Assembly (NCBI RefSeq): GCF_037076565.1
Contig: NZ_AP029028.1
Span: forward strand, 1,488,001-1,552,000
DNA from: Herbaspirillum sp. DW155
Lineage (GTDB): Bacteria; Pseudomonadota; Gammaproteobacteria; Burkholderiales; Burkholderiaceae_D
Length of the DNA stretch: 64,000 nucleotides
Direction: 5' to 3'
The notes under the pieces: model-generated
What the model saw: only the letters and a program-made list of their open reading frames with translations
Told to the model about the DNA's origin: nothing
The model's database searches: none
Shown: one piece after another, positions 41,067 through 50,311 of the stretch
Layout of the letters: every line of letters begins with the position of its first letter
How positions within the stretch are numbered: the stretch's first letter is position 1
Position numbers and translations under genes: made by a program

Positions 41067-41975
41067 ATGCGCATCAATATCGAGACCGCCGAATTGCAGG
41101 CCTTCATCGCCGTGGCACGCCAGTCGAGCTTTCGCGCGGCCGCCGAAGGCCTGTTCATCACCGCTCCGGCGCTGAGCCGCCGCATCGAGAACCTGGAGCG
41201 AGCCTTGCAGGAAAGGCTCTTTGATCGCACGACCCGGCGCGTCTCGCTCACTCCTGCGGGCGAACTGTTCCTGGTGCACGCCCAGGCGGTGATGGAGGAA
41301 CTGGAGCTGGCCGTCAAGAGCGTCGAGCAGGGCATGGCGCACCGGCGCGAACAGGTGACGGTGGCCTGCGTGCCCTCGGTGGCCAACAACCTGTTGCCGC
41401 TGGTGTTGAAGCCCTATGCGCGCACTCATGCCAATGTGCGGGTGCGCATCATCGACGAGAGTGCGGCGGACGTGCTGGAGAGCGTGCGCAAGGGCGAGGC
41501 TGATTTCGGCGTGAATTTCATCGGCGCGCAGGAAGCCGAGATCGATTTCGAGGCATTGACGCGCGAGCGCTACCTGGCCGTGATGCCGTCCCATCATCCG
41601 CTGGCCGCGCAGAGTACCTTGCACTGGAAATCACTGGCGGGGGAGAAGCTGGTGTCGGTGTCCTCCAGCAGCGGCAACCGCAGCCTGATCGACAATGCCT
41701 TCTCGCGCGTGCCGCAGCGGCCGGTGATCCAGTATGAAACCAATCACGTGGCCGGCGCCATCAGCCTGGTGGCGGCTGGTCTTGGGGTGGCGCTGCTGCC
41801 GGAGCTGGCCATTCGCAACGCGCCCTACAAGGGCATCGTGGCGCGGCCGGTCACGAGCCCCGTCTTGAGCCGGGCCATGGGCTTGATCACCTTGAAGGGA
41901 CGGGTGCTCAAACCGGCTGCCGCGACGCTGGCGCAAGCCCTGCGGGAAGCCATGGCCAGCAAGCCGCGTAAATAA
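41067..41975 (+). CDS. LysR-family transcriptional regulator
   Basis: A regulator of 302 residues. The N-terminal winged helix is AFIAVARQSSFRAAAEGLFITAPALSRRIENLE; the effector domain runs from about residue 90 (VTVACVPSVANNLLPLVL). It is transcribed away from the binding protein/MFS pair and most likely controls it through the palindrome at 41035-41048. The effector is probably the transported acid. Membership in the LysR family is certain; specificity is not. Confidence 0.9.
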   Translation: MRINIETAELQAFIAVARQSSFRAAAEGLFITAPALSRRIENLERALQERLFDRTTRRVSLTPAGELFLVHAQAVMEELELAVKSVEQGMAHRREQVTVACVPSVANNLLPLVLKPYARTHANVRVRIIDESAADVLESVRKGEADFGVNFIGAQEAEIDFEALTRERYLAVMPSHHPLAAQSTLHWKSLAGEKLVSVSSSSGNRSLIDNAFSRVPQRPVIQYETNHVAGAISLVAAGLGVALLPELAIRNAPYKGIVARPVTSPVLSRAMGLITLKGRVLKPAAATLAQALREAMASKPRK

Positions 41976-42060
41976 TTTTCTGATAACGCTTGCTGCTTAA
42001 ATTTTGTGCGGTTTATTGGGAGGGCAGGCGGGGACGGTGCTTGCGTCGGGCGGATGTGGC

Positions 42061-42069
42061 TTATCCACA
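42061..42069 (+). promoter_or_regulatory. Perfect DnaA box
   Basis: TTATCCACA matches the DnaA consensus exactly. TTTATG-CA-CATAAA (42072-42085) is beside it, and weaker DnaA-like sites follow. The surrounding gap (41976-42499) has no gene that I can see. This is a single box in the window, so an origin is not supported. Confidence 0.4.
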
Positions 42070-42159
42070 AGTTTATGCACATAAAACGGGGATAAGTTTC
42101 CAGCTGTGAAGCGGGTTCTGGCGAGGTTGCGCAAATTATTTGCAAATCCGTTGGCCATA

Positions 42160-42190
42160 AAAAAGGCCCTCGCTTTGCGAGGGCCTTTTT
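42160..42190. terminator. Bidirectional intrinsic terminator
   Basis: AAAAAGGCCCTCGC pairs with GCGAGGGCCTTTTT around a TTT loop. It is about 185 bases after the LysR gene and 310 bases before the end of the candidate immunity gene. Confidence 0.88.
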
Positions 42191-42499
42191 GTGGATTGTT
42201 CTGTGCAGTCCGGGGCGCAACTTGTTGCTCTGACCGGCCTTCGCATCTTGTCCAAAAACCCATTTACGGCATGCGCTCAGGGGCGCTTTTGCGGGGTCTT
42301 TTTTCGAAGAGGGTGCGATTATATAGCCGTCGTCGGAAAAATGATACTGCTTGCTTTCAGAAAATTATTTTCGCTCCGGGGAGGGCAGGTCTTCGCGGAT
42401 GAATGGATAGCCGGATTGGTGCTAGCCCCACCGTCACTGGCTCGCCCACGGCGCCAAGCGGACCAGGTTGATCTTCTTGAAGAGGAGCACCTCTGCCAC
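42191..42499. other. Intergenic region, no gene seen
   Basis: About 310 bases between the terminator and the candidate immunity gene. No conserved reading frame, RNA gene or strong repeat was recognised. Confidence 0.35.
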
Positions 42500-43588
42500 T
42501 CAATCGCCCAGTACCCAGCGCACCTGGCGGCCTTGATGCAGGGGTAGCCTGTCACCGCTCTTGGCGTCGATGCTGGCTGCCAGGTCCGATTCCACCAGCC
42601 AGCGGCCTGATACTGGCGCAGGGTCGCCGCTCATGGCCCAGAGGATGCCATCTGCACTGGCGGCAGGTGCAGCAGTGGCAGGCGCATCAGCATTCGGGCT
42701 CGGCTCGGTGAACGTGTAAGCAGACTCTTCGTCGGGAATGGTGCCGTCGAGATAGCGATCATCCTTCCAGATCAGCCGCCATTGGGTAGCGACCTCCTTG
42801 ATCTCATCGTCAGCATCGAATACTTCGATGGTGGGAGCGTCGGAGCCGCCGTGGAGGTAGTTCATGCACCCGAATGGCGGCAAGGGGCCATCAGGTGCCT
42901 CGGCTGACCGCGAGAAAAGACTGGGTGCGTTTTTGCGCATCGGGAGTTCGACCGGTTCCCATATTCCCGAGCACGGCAGTGCCTTTCCACTGGCCACCAC
43001 GGTATTGCGCAAGGGCTCGGGCACGGGAGGCAGGCTGTCCGGAAAAGGCAGCTTGTTGAGCTTGTCGCGCCAGGTCTGGTTGAATACCAGCGGAGCTGGT
43101 TGATCCAGGTACTGACTCTCCAGGATCAGGGCTGCGCATTCAGACCAGGCGCTGTCGAGCATGGACGTCATGGCGCAGAATGCATCCCAGCGCGGGGTAC
43201 GCGCCAGGTCAATGTCGCTGTCTCCGGTCTGCACCCGATGGACGAATTCATGGAAGTAAGTCAGCGGGCGACGTGCCATCACGAATTCGCCGTTGGCATC
43301 GTAATGGAAGACGAGCTTGTTGCCCTGGCGCAGCCGGTTCACGCCTTCCTCGCAATGCGCCAGACCCTTGAGGATCAGGCCATAGTCACGCTCGGGCAGG
43401 CCCGTCAGTTTGCCCCAGCCCTGGTTGACGGCATCCCTCACGCTGGCCTCGGCCATGTTGGCCCATTGCTGGTAGAAGTGGAAGATGCGCTGCCAGGCGG
43501 TAATGGAACTGAGTTTCTTGAGCAGATAAAAGATCTGTTGGCGCTCGTGCGCATCAGGCAGTGGGGCGGCGGAAGTCGAGGTACGCAT
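42500..43588 (-). CDS. Candidate immunity protein of a T6SS effector
   Basis: A cytosolic protein of 362 residues with no signal peptide. The N-terminal half is helical (RQQIFYLLKKLSSITAWQR, then YFHEFVHRVQTGDSD). The C-terminal half is acidic and Pro-rich, ending in RWLVESDLAASIDAKSGD and QGRQVRWVLGD. Its ATG overlaps the stop of the candidate toxin gene (TAATG), the classical arrangement for an immunity gene. The N-terminus recalls the Imm71/Imm72 families, but I recall this only loosely. The HEFVH string resembles HExxH yet has no supporting context for a protease. Role by position: moderately confident. Confidence 0.65.
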   Translation of the reverse strand: MRTSTSAAPLPDAHERQQIFYLLKKLSSITAWQRIFHFYQQWANMAEASVRDAVNQGWGKLTGLPERDYGLILKGLAHCEEGVNRLRQGNKLVFHYDANGEFVMARRPLTYFHEFVHRVQTGDSDIDLARTPRWDAFCAMTSMLDSAWSECAALILESQYLDQPAPLVFNQTWRDKLNKLPFPDSLPPVPEPLRNTVVASGKALPCSGIWEPVELPMRKNAPSLFSRSAEAPDGPLPPFGCMNYLHGGSDAPTIEVFDADDEIKEVATQWRLIWKDDRYLDGTIPDEESAYTFTEPSPNADAPATAAPAASADGILWAMSGDPAPVSGRWLVESDLAASIDAKSGDRLPLHQGRQVRWVLGD

Positions 43589-45132
43589 TATCGTGATGGT
43601 AAGGGTTTTCCGTCATTGGTCTTGGGGGCCCGTTCGCGGGCGCCCAGTCGGCTCACCGTGGTCTGCAGGCTGTGCGCGGATTCCACGTAGCCCCAGACGC
43701 CATTGGCGTCGGTCCAGCCGGTGGGGCGGATGGTGAATTCTATGCCCGAAGCAGGGTCGAGATAGTGAGCGGGCTTCTTGGTTTTCATCACTTGCTCGGC
43801 CAGTGATGCCAATTTGTCGCGCGTGAGCGCATGCATGTCCATGACCGCCTGGGTCGCCCCACCGGGCAGATATTGTCCGGGAATCTTCGAACTCATCTGC
43901 TCGGACACTTTTCCTACTGCGGCCTTGGGGCCAGTCTTGGCCCTGACGATTCCTTCGATCACGAAACCGTCGCGATTGAATTCGTCCAGCACAGCGGCTT
44001 GCTGACGCCATTCCTTGGCTGTTCTCGGCGCCGGGCCGATGCCCCACCAGCGGCCTTTTGCCGAGGCTGCCCCGACCGGTTCACCACGTGTGAGGCCCTC
44101 CGGTCCGAAGAAGCGGAATATTCTCTCGCCCTCCCTGAGCGGGCGATTGCTTACCTTCCCTGAAAAGGCCTGCAGGTCCTTGAACACCCCGTTGCTGTCC
44201 CATTCGGTCAGGTCGGGATAACCGGAACCCTTGGGCGGCTTCTTGTAGTATTTTTTCCATGCATCCGGGTTGTCGGCACGCGCCGGATTCTGCTTGAGAC
44301 CACCGCGCCGGGTGCGCACCGGCGGTACTTCATTCTCGATGACCCGTGCCTCATCGGCACGCGTGACCGCACGTTTACCGGTGGCGATCTCGCGCGTGGC
44401 GACGCGGCTGGTAGTCTCCCCGCCGGTGCGGATGAAGGTCTGGATCTCACGCAGCTTGTTATCCAGTTCCTTGATCGCTGTGGGGATCATTTCGGAGGCT
44501 TTGGTTCTTATCTTGCCCAATTGCAGCTGGATTGCGTCGATTCGCTGGACCAGGTTGCCGGGCAAGGCTGCGCCGATCGACTTCTTGATTTTGAAGAGGG
44601 CCTTGGAGAACGTATCGATGACGTCCAGGCATCTGCTGACGATCTGCGCCTGGTAGCTGCTGAAGCGCAGCGACAGCAGCCACTTCTCTGCATGCTTGAA
44701 ACCGATGCGGTTTAGAAAGGCGACGATATCCTTGGCTGCCTGGCCCATGTGTGCCAGGCGGGCGGCGCCGGCCAGATGGGCCGCTTCTTCGGCTGCCTTG
44801 ATGAGCAGTCTGCCTACGCCCTTGATGGCGCCTCCGAGTACCGGGATCAAGGCGAACAGCAAGACCACCAGCAACACCCATTGCCAGGTCGAATTACGTT
44901 TTTCTTCTTCGTCTACCATGCCCATGATGACGGCGATCAGGTCGCGCACCGCCGTGGCATCGCCCAGCAGGGGGATCATGCCGACGATGGCGTCGACGAT
45001 GATCTGCGACAGGCTGGCTTTCTCATTGAAGGCGCCCTGGACCGTTCCCCAGGTCCAGCTTCCGACATCGGCGCAGACGGCCCGAAAATGGCTCCAGGTC
45101 CACCCGGCAGGTGGACTTTGCTTGTTGCTCAT
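43588..45132 (-). CDS. Candidate T6SS antibacterial effector (polymorphic toxin)
   Basis: A protein of 514 residues coded 15 bases after vgrG. Residues 1-80 (GSWTWGTVQGAFNEKASLSQ, then MIPLLGDATAVRDLIAV) resemble the N-terminal delivery region of PAAR/VgrG-linked polymorphic toxins. A strong hydrophobic segment follows (WQWVLLVVLLFALIPVLGG, about 83-101) and a helical linker runs to about 230. The C-terminal toxin-like domain, about 330-514, has RIFRFFG, GRWWGIGPAPRTAKEWR, EFNRDGF and GQYLPGGATQAVMD. An Arg early and a G-rich TQ motif late hint at an ADP-ribosyltransferase-like or other NAD-using fold, which is unproven. GGGGGAG precedes the ATG. Confidence 0.7.
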   Translation of the reverse strand: MSNKQSPPAGWTWSHFRAVCADVGSWTWGTVQGAFNEKASLSQIIVDAIVGMIPLLGDATAVRDLIAVIMGMVDEEEKRNSTWQWVLLVVLLFALIPVLGGAIKGVGRLLIKAAEEAAHLAGAARLAHMGQAAKDIVAFLNRIGFKHAEKWLLSLRFSSYQAQIVSRCLDVIDTFSKALFKIKKSIGAALPGNLVQRIDAIQLQLGKIRTKASEMIPTAIKELDNKLREIQTFIRTGGETTSRVATREIATGKRAVTRADEARVIENEVPPVRTRRGGLKQNPARADNPDAWKKYYKKPPKGSGYPDLTEWDSNGVFKDLQAFSGKVSNRPLREGERIFRFFGPEGLTRGEPVGAASAKGRWWGIGPAPRTAKEWRQQAAVLDEFNRDGFVIEGIVRAKTGPKAAVGKVSEQMSSKIPGQYLPGGATQAVMDMHALTRDKLASLAEQVMKTKKPAHYLDPASGIEFTIRPTGWTDANGVWGYVESAHSLQTTVSRLGARERAPKTNDGKPLPSR

Positions 45133-45147
45133 TGGTGTTGCTCCCCC

Positions 45148-48126
45148 TTAGCTTGCACTGTCGCCTCCATCACCCCCGTTAGTGCCCGAGTAGTATTTCC
45201 TGATGAGGCTATCGATCTTGCTCTCCGATGGATGAGGGTCATAGTTGGGCATGGGCGTCTTGTCGACGCGTTCGTAAGCACCAGGCATGGGGCTGAAAGA
45301 CACCTGCGCAGCGCCTGCCGGCACACCGGAGACCACCGCACGCCCTTGTCCATCCAATTGCCCGGTGCGGGTGCTGCCATCTGCCAGACGGGCGAAGTAG
45401 CTCGCACCGGCCAGGGGCTGTTCGTCGTGGTAGCGGTGGTCGAGATAGAGAGTGTCCTGAGGCAGTTCGCCCTCGGGCAAATCCCCCAGCATCGCAGGGG
45501 CGCTGGCCCCGCCCGCAAACGCATGACCTGCCCCCTTGACCGAAAACGTCCCCGGGCAGGCGAAGGTGATGTTGCCGCCCTCCAGGGTCACCGAGGACTG
45601 GCCGGCCTGCAGCACGATCTTGTTGCGGGCCTTGATCTCGATGCTGTCGTTGACGCTGGTGATCACGACTTCCTTGTCGGCCAGCACCTCCAGCGCATCG
45701 GTGTGCGCCTGCAGCGACACCGGCCCGTTGCCGGCGAAGGCCTGGATCCCGCCATCATGTGCGAAGAGACTGGCGGCCTTGCCCGCGGCCGCGCTGATGG
45801 TATCGGAGGCCGTCCAATGCGTGTCGCCCTGGCTGGTCCACTGCAGGTTTTCACCTGCATACAGCAGGGTCGAGGCGTTGCTGGCCCAGTTGATGTTGGA
45901 CGGGGATTCCATCAGTACCGCCGACTTGGCGAATTTTTCGACCGCTTGCGATGGATCGGTCTGGCGGGAACTGCCATCGCTCTTGACGGCATCCTGACCA
46001 TTGACGCTGGCCGGATGCTTGCCCAGGTCGGCCGGGTCGATGACCGAGATGAAATCGGATTTGGCCTGCAAGGCAGCGGCGCTGTGCAGTACCTGCTGCC
46101 CGGCGGCCGCCTCGTTCATGGCCTGCACCAACTGGCGCGCGCCCTTCAATTGCGCGACCGCTTCCCTGGCGTTCATCTGCGTGCCGCTGACGCTGGCCCC
46201 GCTGGCAGGTCGTGCGGTGGACGACAGCAGCAGGCCTTCGCCGCCGCGTACCACGCCCCAGCCATCGCTGCGCATCTCGAAGCCCTGGCCACGGTAGCTG
46301 CCCCGCTGGGCACCGGTATCGGCCTGCTCGACCAGGTGGCCCAGGTTTAGCTGTGATTTGGCATGGCTGGAGGCCAGTCGCATGCGCAGTTGTGACTGCG
46401 TATCATCGACCACCCATTGATTGAATCCGCTACCGTCGTGCGCGGTGCTGTGCCAGCCGGAAATCGTGCCGGCATGATTGGCATCGGAATCGATACCGGC
46501 CGGGAAAGGTGGTGCATCCTGGCCGTTGTAGAGCTGGGCGACCACGACCGGACGATCGATATCGCCCTCGATGAAATCGATCAGGACTTCACTACCCACA
46601 CGCGGGACGAACTGGCTGCCCCAGTTGGGGCCGGACTGCGCCTCGGCCACCCGCACCCAGGTGCCGGAAGCGTCATTGCCGGGGGCGTTGCCGTTCTGAT
46701 CCTCCAGGTTGCCGGTCTCGCGCAGGCCGCCGGGATTGGGGGCCTCGCCGCGCTGCCAGTGGAATTGCACCTTGACCCTATGATTGCGGTCGGTGGTGAC
46801 GGCAGCGTCGGGCAAGCCCGTCACCAGCGCAGTTTGCGTACCGCGCGCGGTCGGCTTGAGTCGCTGGGTGATGGCCAGCGGAACCACCGGCACCGCCGCG
46901 CGCACGGCCACGAAGCGGTTGCGATAGGTGCCGGACTTGAGTTCGTCTGCGGCGGCGCTGCCGGACAGGCCGCTCGCGGCCGGGGCCGCCATGTCGTCGA
47001 GGATGCGGGCAATATTGGTGTCGAAATTGTTGCGGGCGGCGTGACTGACGCTGATGACCTTGAAGCTGTTTTGGCCATCCGGATATCGTTCGTGCCGGAG
47101 CAGCGAGAACCGTGCTCCGGCTGCCAGCTGACGCACCGAACCTGCACCTTCGAAGCGCTTGTTCTGCATCTCGAGGGCCTGCAGCATCAGCCGTGCGTGG
47201 GTCGAGGCCGCGTCTTGGTCGGCGAAGTCCTGCTGCCCGGTGCCGTCATAGACGGGCAGGGAGGGCAGTTCGCCGGCCTCCAGTGCGGAGCTGTCTTCGG
47301 CGGACGGGGAGGAGATCTTTTCGGGATGCCAGCTCGCTAAGGCCACGCCATTGGGCTGCACGCTGCGCACGGCGCTGAAGTCCGTGATGGCGTCGCTCTC
47401 CTCCATGGCGGCGGTGCGGTGGAAGCGGATGCTGTCATAGCCGCCCGGCATGGCAGGCGCCGCGGCATCTGGGGCAAAGATGATCAACTTGTGGCGCGCC
47501 TGCGCCTGGCCTTCATCGCGGGGGCGTTCATGCTGATCCTGCTCGTGCTCGAAGCGAAAACTCAGGCCTTCCGAAGCCAGGATGCGGCGCAGGAAGGCCA
47601 GGTCGCTTTCGCGGTATTGGGTGCAGATCTCACGCCTGGCCAGCGAGCGGCTCACGTCAAGTGCGAAGTTGGCTTGCGGGTATTCCTTGAACAGTTCGGC
47701 GGCGATCTAGGTCACCGTCATGTCCTGGAACAGGTAGCTGTCGCGGCGCAAGTCGAGCAAGGACAGGAATGATTCCATGCGCAAGCGATAGCGTGCTAGC
47801 CCTCCGTCGGCCCCCAGCCAGCACGCCTGGGTGCAGTAGCCGTGCCATGCGCGGGTGCTGCCGTCGGCTTGCAGCAGGCGCAGGGTGATCTCGCTGCCGA
47901 TGAATTGCTTCAGGTCCAGGTCGGTGGAAAGGGACAGGGCATCGATGTCGAAATGGAAGTTGTCGTTGATGCTTTCCTGGCCGTGGAAGCGTTCTACCAC
48001 CAGCGACTCCGGCAAATCGCCAGATTGCGCCGAGTGCAGGGTGATAAGACGCGCGTGCTGTGACAGACCGGCGCCGAACACGGTCGAGATGACCCTGGAG
48101 AGTGCATCGGAAATGGGCAGGCTCAT
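45148..48126 (-). pseudogene. vgrG: vgrG, T6SS spike protein, interrupted by an in-frame amber codon
   Basis: VgrG trimers form the T6SS spike tip that carries effectors. The frame runs from MSLPISDALSRV at 48126 to the stop at 45148, about 992 codons, with one TAG at 47709-47707 after QDMTVT; reading continues IAAELFKEYPQANF with no frame change. Domains are the gp27-like N-terminus (SLARREICTQYRESDLAFLRR), a gp5 OB-fold (WVRVAEAQSGPNWGSQF, VLIDFIEGDIDRPVV), a DUF2345 region (NIEIKARNKIVLQAG-like) and a transthyretin-like tail of about 110 residues. A homologue usually has an acidic residue at the stop position, so a single-base change is likely. It may be inactive, suppressed, or a sequence error. 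Confidence 0.85.
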
Positions 48127-48719
48127 GGCAACCGACCTGTGCCCGGGAAGGTGAGGGATGAGTAAATCATGCGTTTGGCCCCATTGTCGTTGTCATTTTC
48201 TTCATCGGCTGGCGAAGGGTGGTTTGCGCAGCCTCGTCGCGAGGACAGATGTTGCAATCACTGTGCGCCGTGTTGGCGTCAGCGCCTTAAGGACAGGCAA
48301 TCAGGCGTAAAGTTCTCAGGAGCGGAGAGAATGTTGGCAAGCGGGCAGGAGCGGGCAGCCAAACGCCCGGAAAGATCGGCAGGGTAGTTGCAATTGTAGA
48401 GCTTGCCGTTCGAGTATTGACGCGTTTCAAAGCAAGCAATGACGGCATTGCAAAGCTAACCATAAACGGTCCGCGAGCGACTCACGATGTGAACAACAAA
48501 TTAACTAATATTTATTTTTAGTACAAATAATTGTCACGCAAAATTACAGCGCCCTGACAAATAACCTACAATTTCCCTGCATCACTCTTCCTGTCCGCCA
48601 AGATAGTGAGTCGGGGAAGTCAAGAGTTAGCCGCAGTCGGTTCCACAACAATAGTCAAGAACACGATTGAATTCGAGCTGGTCGGAACGCTATGGGATCA
48701 GGGGTAGATGCCGTGCGCT
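48127..48719. other. A/T-richer region upstream of vgrG
   Basis: About 590 bases without a convincing gene. An A/T-rich block at 48480-48560 could contain promoters. Nothing else was recognised. Confidence 0.35.
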
Positions 48720-48905
48720 TCACTGTTCAGCCCAGAAGGCTGTTTGCTTTTGCAGCATTGGATTCGCCGTCAGGAAGGGGCCTTCATCTTGTAGTGCCTT
48801 GAGCGAGGAATCGGCCGCGATGCCGCCGGTATGCGGGGCGGAAATTTCATATCGAATGTTGGACGGCGTGAGGCGGCTCCACCGCGAGACTGTGGCGGTG
48901 GGCAT
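48720..48905 (-). pseudogene. Possible C-terminal remnant of a degraded gene
   Basis: A short frame reads RYEISAPHTGGIAADSS and ends with QKQTAFWAEQ and a stop, which looks like a real protein tail. A TAG lies just upstream in the same frame. Another frame upstream (about 48906-49060) has SWAFSNLFEKQIGKYRY, which could be the same gene after a frameshift. It might be an old T6SS effector or immunity gene. This is weak evidence. Confidence 0.3.
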
Positions 48906-49425
48906 CGGATTTTTCTATACGATGCGCGAAGCCGCTTTGGAGTACTCGTCTTCAGCTTTTTGTGCACCTTCGAATTTATGTGGGATGAGTATCGATATTT
49001 GCCGATCTGTTTCTCGAACAAGTTAGAGAACGCCCAGGATCTACAGGGTTGGTCAGCAAGCTGACGATTTCAAATATTTACGAGATGTGGATTGAGGGGC
49101 GATGATGAAGTGCTTGAAATTGACGTCGCTGAGATTCTGCGTGTTGGGTGATTGTTGAGTGACCTTCGTGAACTCGCCGCAAAAAGAAAATGATTTATAA
49201 GTTTTACTGATTTGGGTTGGCTCGCCGTTAATCCGGGCGGTGTATTGAAGAAGCAATCATCAGAAGCGGGGATTTGACCCACTCCGAAATGCGGTTTAGA
49301 TGATGTAAGGGCTGGAAAATGTAGAACATGTGCCGTGCGTGATCGATAGTCAGTCAGGGACATACCGTCTTTGAACGAATTGATCCTGGATGCAAGGCCA
49401 CGTTCCCGGGCGTCAGATAACAAGA
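48906..49425. other. Gene-poor region before the tRNA terminator
   Basis: About 520 bases that are less GC-rich than the rest. Only short frames without homology were seen, together with the possible remnant frame at 48906-49060. Confidence 0.35.
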
Positions 49426-49458
49426 AAAGCCCGCGGTGTCACCAGACACGCGGGCTTT
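49426..49458 (-). terminator. Intrinsic terminator of tRNA-Leu
   Basis: AAAGCCCGCG and TGTC (49426-49440) pair with GACA and CGCGGGCTTT (49445-49458), with one bulged base. TTTTC follows on the minus strand. Confidence 0.85.
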
Positions 49459-49490
49459 CAAACATCTCTGTACAGCATCGAATAATTTTG

Positions 49491-49575
49491 TGGTGCCGGG
49501 AGCCGGAATCGAACCGGCACGCCTTGCGGCGCGGGATTTTGAGTCCCGTGCGTCTACCTATTCCGCCATCCCGGC
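49491..49575 (-). tRNA. tRNA-Leu (anticodon CAA)
   Basis: An 85-nt tRNA on the minus strand. The acceptor stem GCCGGGA pairs with TCCCGGC, and the 3' ACCA is encoded. The anticodon loop is CTCAAAA, giving anticodon CAA, which reads UUG. The long variable arm (GCGCCGCAAGGCGT) is typical of leucine tRNAs, and the T-arm GGTTCGATTCC is intact. It stands at the edge of the gene-poor T6SS region; no integrase or duplicated 3' end was seen. Confidence 0.96.
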
Positions 49576-49652
49576 GACGCGAGCCAGCGATTATTACCGA
49601 TTTCGCTTTTCGGAGCAAGTCCTCAACGCCGCCGAATAAAGCCAAGAGAAAA

Positions 49653-50093
49653 TTATTTACCGCACACCGCCTCCATGGCCCGCTCCCCGGTCGAGCCGGG
49701 AATGGGATCCTGCAGCTTCACGTCCGCATAGGCCAGCTGCGGCGAGAGCAGCAGTTGGCCCTTGCCATCGGCCTGCGCATACATCTTGCGGCTGCCAAAG
49801 CCGAGCTGGCGGCTGCTGCAGTCGAAGTAGGCCGTAGAGACTTCGGAGAGGTAATAAATCTTGCTGCCCTGGCCCATCAGCAGTTGCGGACGGTTCCAGT
49901 TCAGCAGGATCTGCGCCTGCCGCACGCCGCGCGTGGTGGTGATGCTGCTCTTGTCGATGAAGAAGCTGCCGATGTTGTTCTCTCCCAGCGGCTGCCACTG
50001 GGCATGTGCCGGCAGGCAGGCCGCAGCCAGTGCAGTGACCAGCAGCAGGGACAGGCAGCGGATCGGGGAAAGTGAGAAGGAGCGTGAATCCAT
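49653..50093 (-). CDS. Surface-adhesin-E-like secreted protein
   Basis: A protein of 146 residues with a signal peptide (CLSLLLVTALAAACLPAHA). The mature part (QWQPLGENNIGSFFIDKSSI, then YYLSEVSTAYFDCSSRQLGF, ending AVCGK) resembles the adhesin-E family, small exported proteins named after Haemophilus protein E. Two conserved Cys (in FDCSS and AVCGK) may form a disulfide. The ATG at 50093 has a weak ribosome site. A true adhesin role is not shown by sequence; similar proteins are common in betaproteobacteria. Confidence 0.75.
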   Translation of the reverse strand: MDSRSFSLSPIRCLSLLLVTALAAACLPAHAQWQPLGENNIGSFFIDKSSITTTRGVRQAQILLNWNRPQLLMGQGSKIYYLSEVSTAYFDCSSRQLGFGSRKMYAQADGKGQLLLSPQLAYADVKLQDPIPGSTGERAMEAVCGK

Positions 50094-50111
50094 GTCGGGC
50101 TGGGCATCGCG

Positions 50112-50270
50112 TCAGGTCAGCATCATGGCCAGCATGGCGACATCGTCTTCCAGCAGCAGCACCAGCGTGATGCTCCAGAAGAGCAGTTCCGCCAGCAAGC
50201 GGTGTGCTGTCATGCGCAGGCTTGCAGCCATGTCCAACTCGTCAATCGCGAAAAATGAAAGTGCGGCCAT
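50112..50270 (-). CDS. Possible small membrane protein
   Basis: An open frame of about 52 codons starting MAALSFFAIDELDMA, with one hydrophobic segment (LLAELLFWSITLVLLL). It lies 18 bases upstream of the adhesin-E-like gene on the same strand, so it could be co-transcribed. No homology is known to me, and it may be non-coding. Confidence 0.3.
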   Translation of the reverse strand: MAALSFFAIDELDMAASLRMTAHRLLAELLFWSITLVLLLEDDVAMLAMMLT

Positions 50271-50311
50271 CCTAACATGCTCTTTACGATTGAACATCGC
50301 AGCACAACATG

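Noticed and set aside
42061-42069. Replication origin
   Set aside because: Only one perfect DnaA box, with no dnaA/dnaN genes or unwinding element nearby.
43150-43260. HEFVH in the immunity candidate as a zinc protease site
   Set aside because: HExxH alone occurs by chance; no third ligand or peptidase context is seen, and gene position favours immunity.
48667-49026. 119-codon plus-strand open frame in the gene-poor region
   Set aside because: Cys/Ser-rich translation with no ribosome site; the minus-strand remnant reading is more protein-like.
49491-49575. tRNA-Leu as attachment site of an integrative element
   Set aside because: No integrase gene and no duplicated tRNA 3' end were found in the window.
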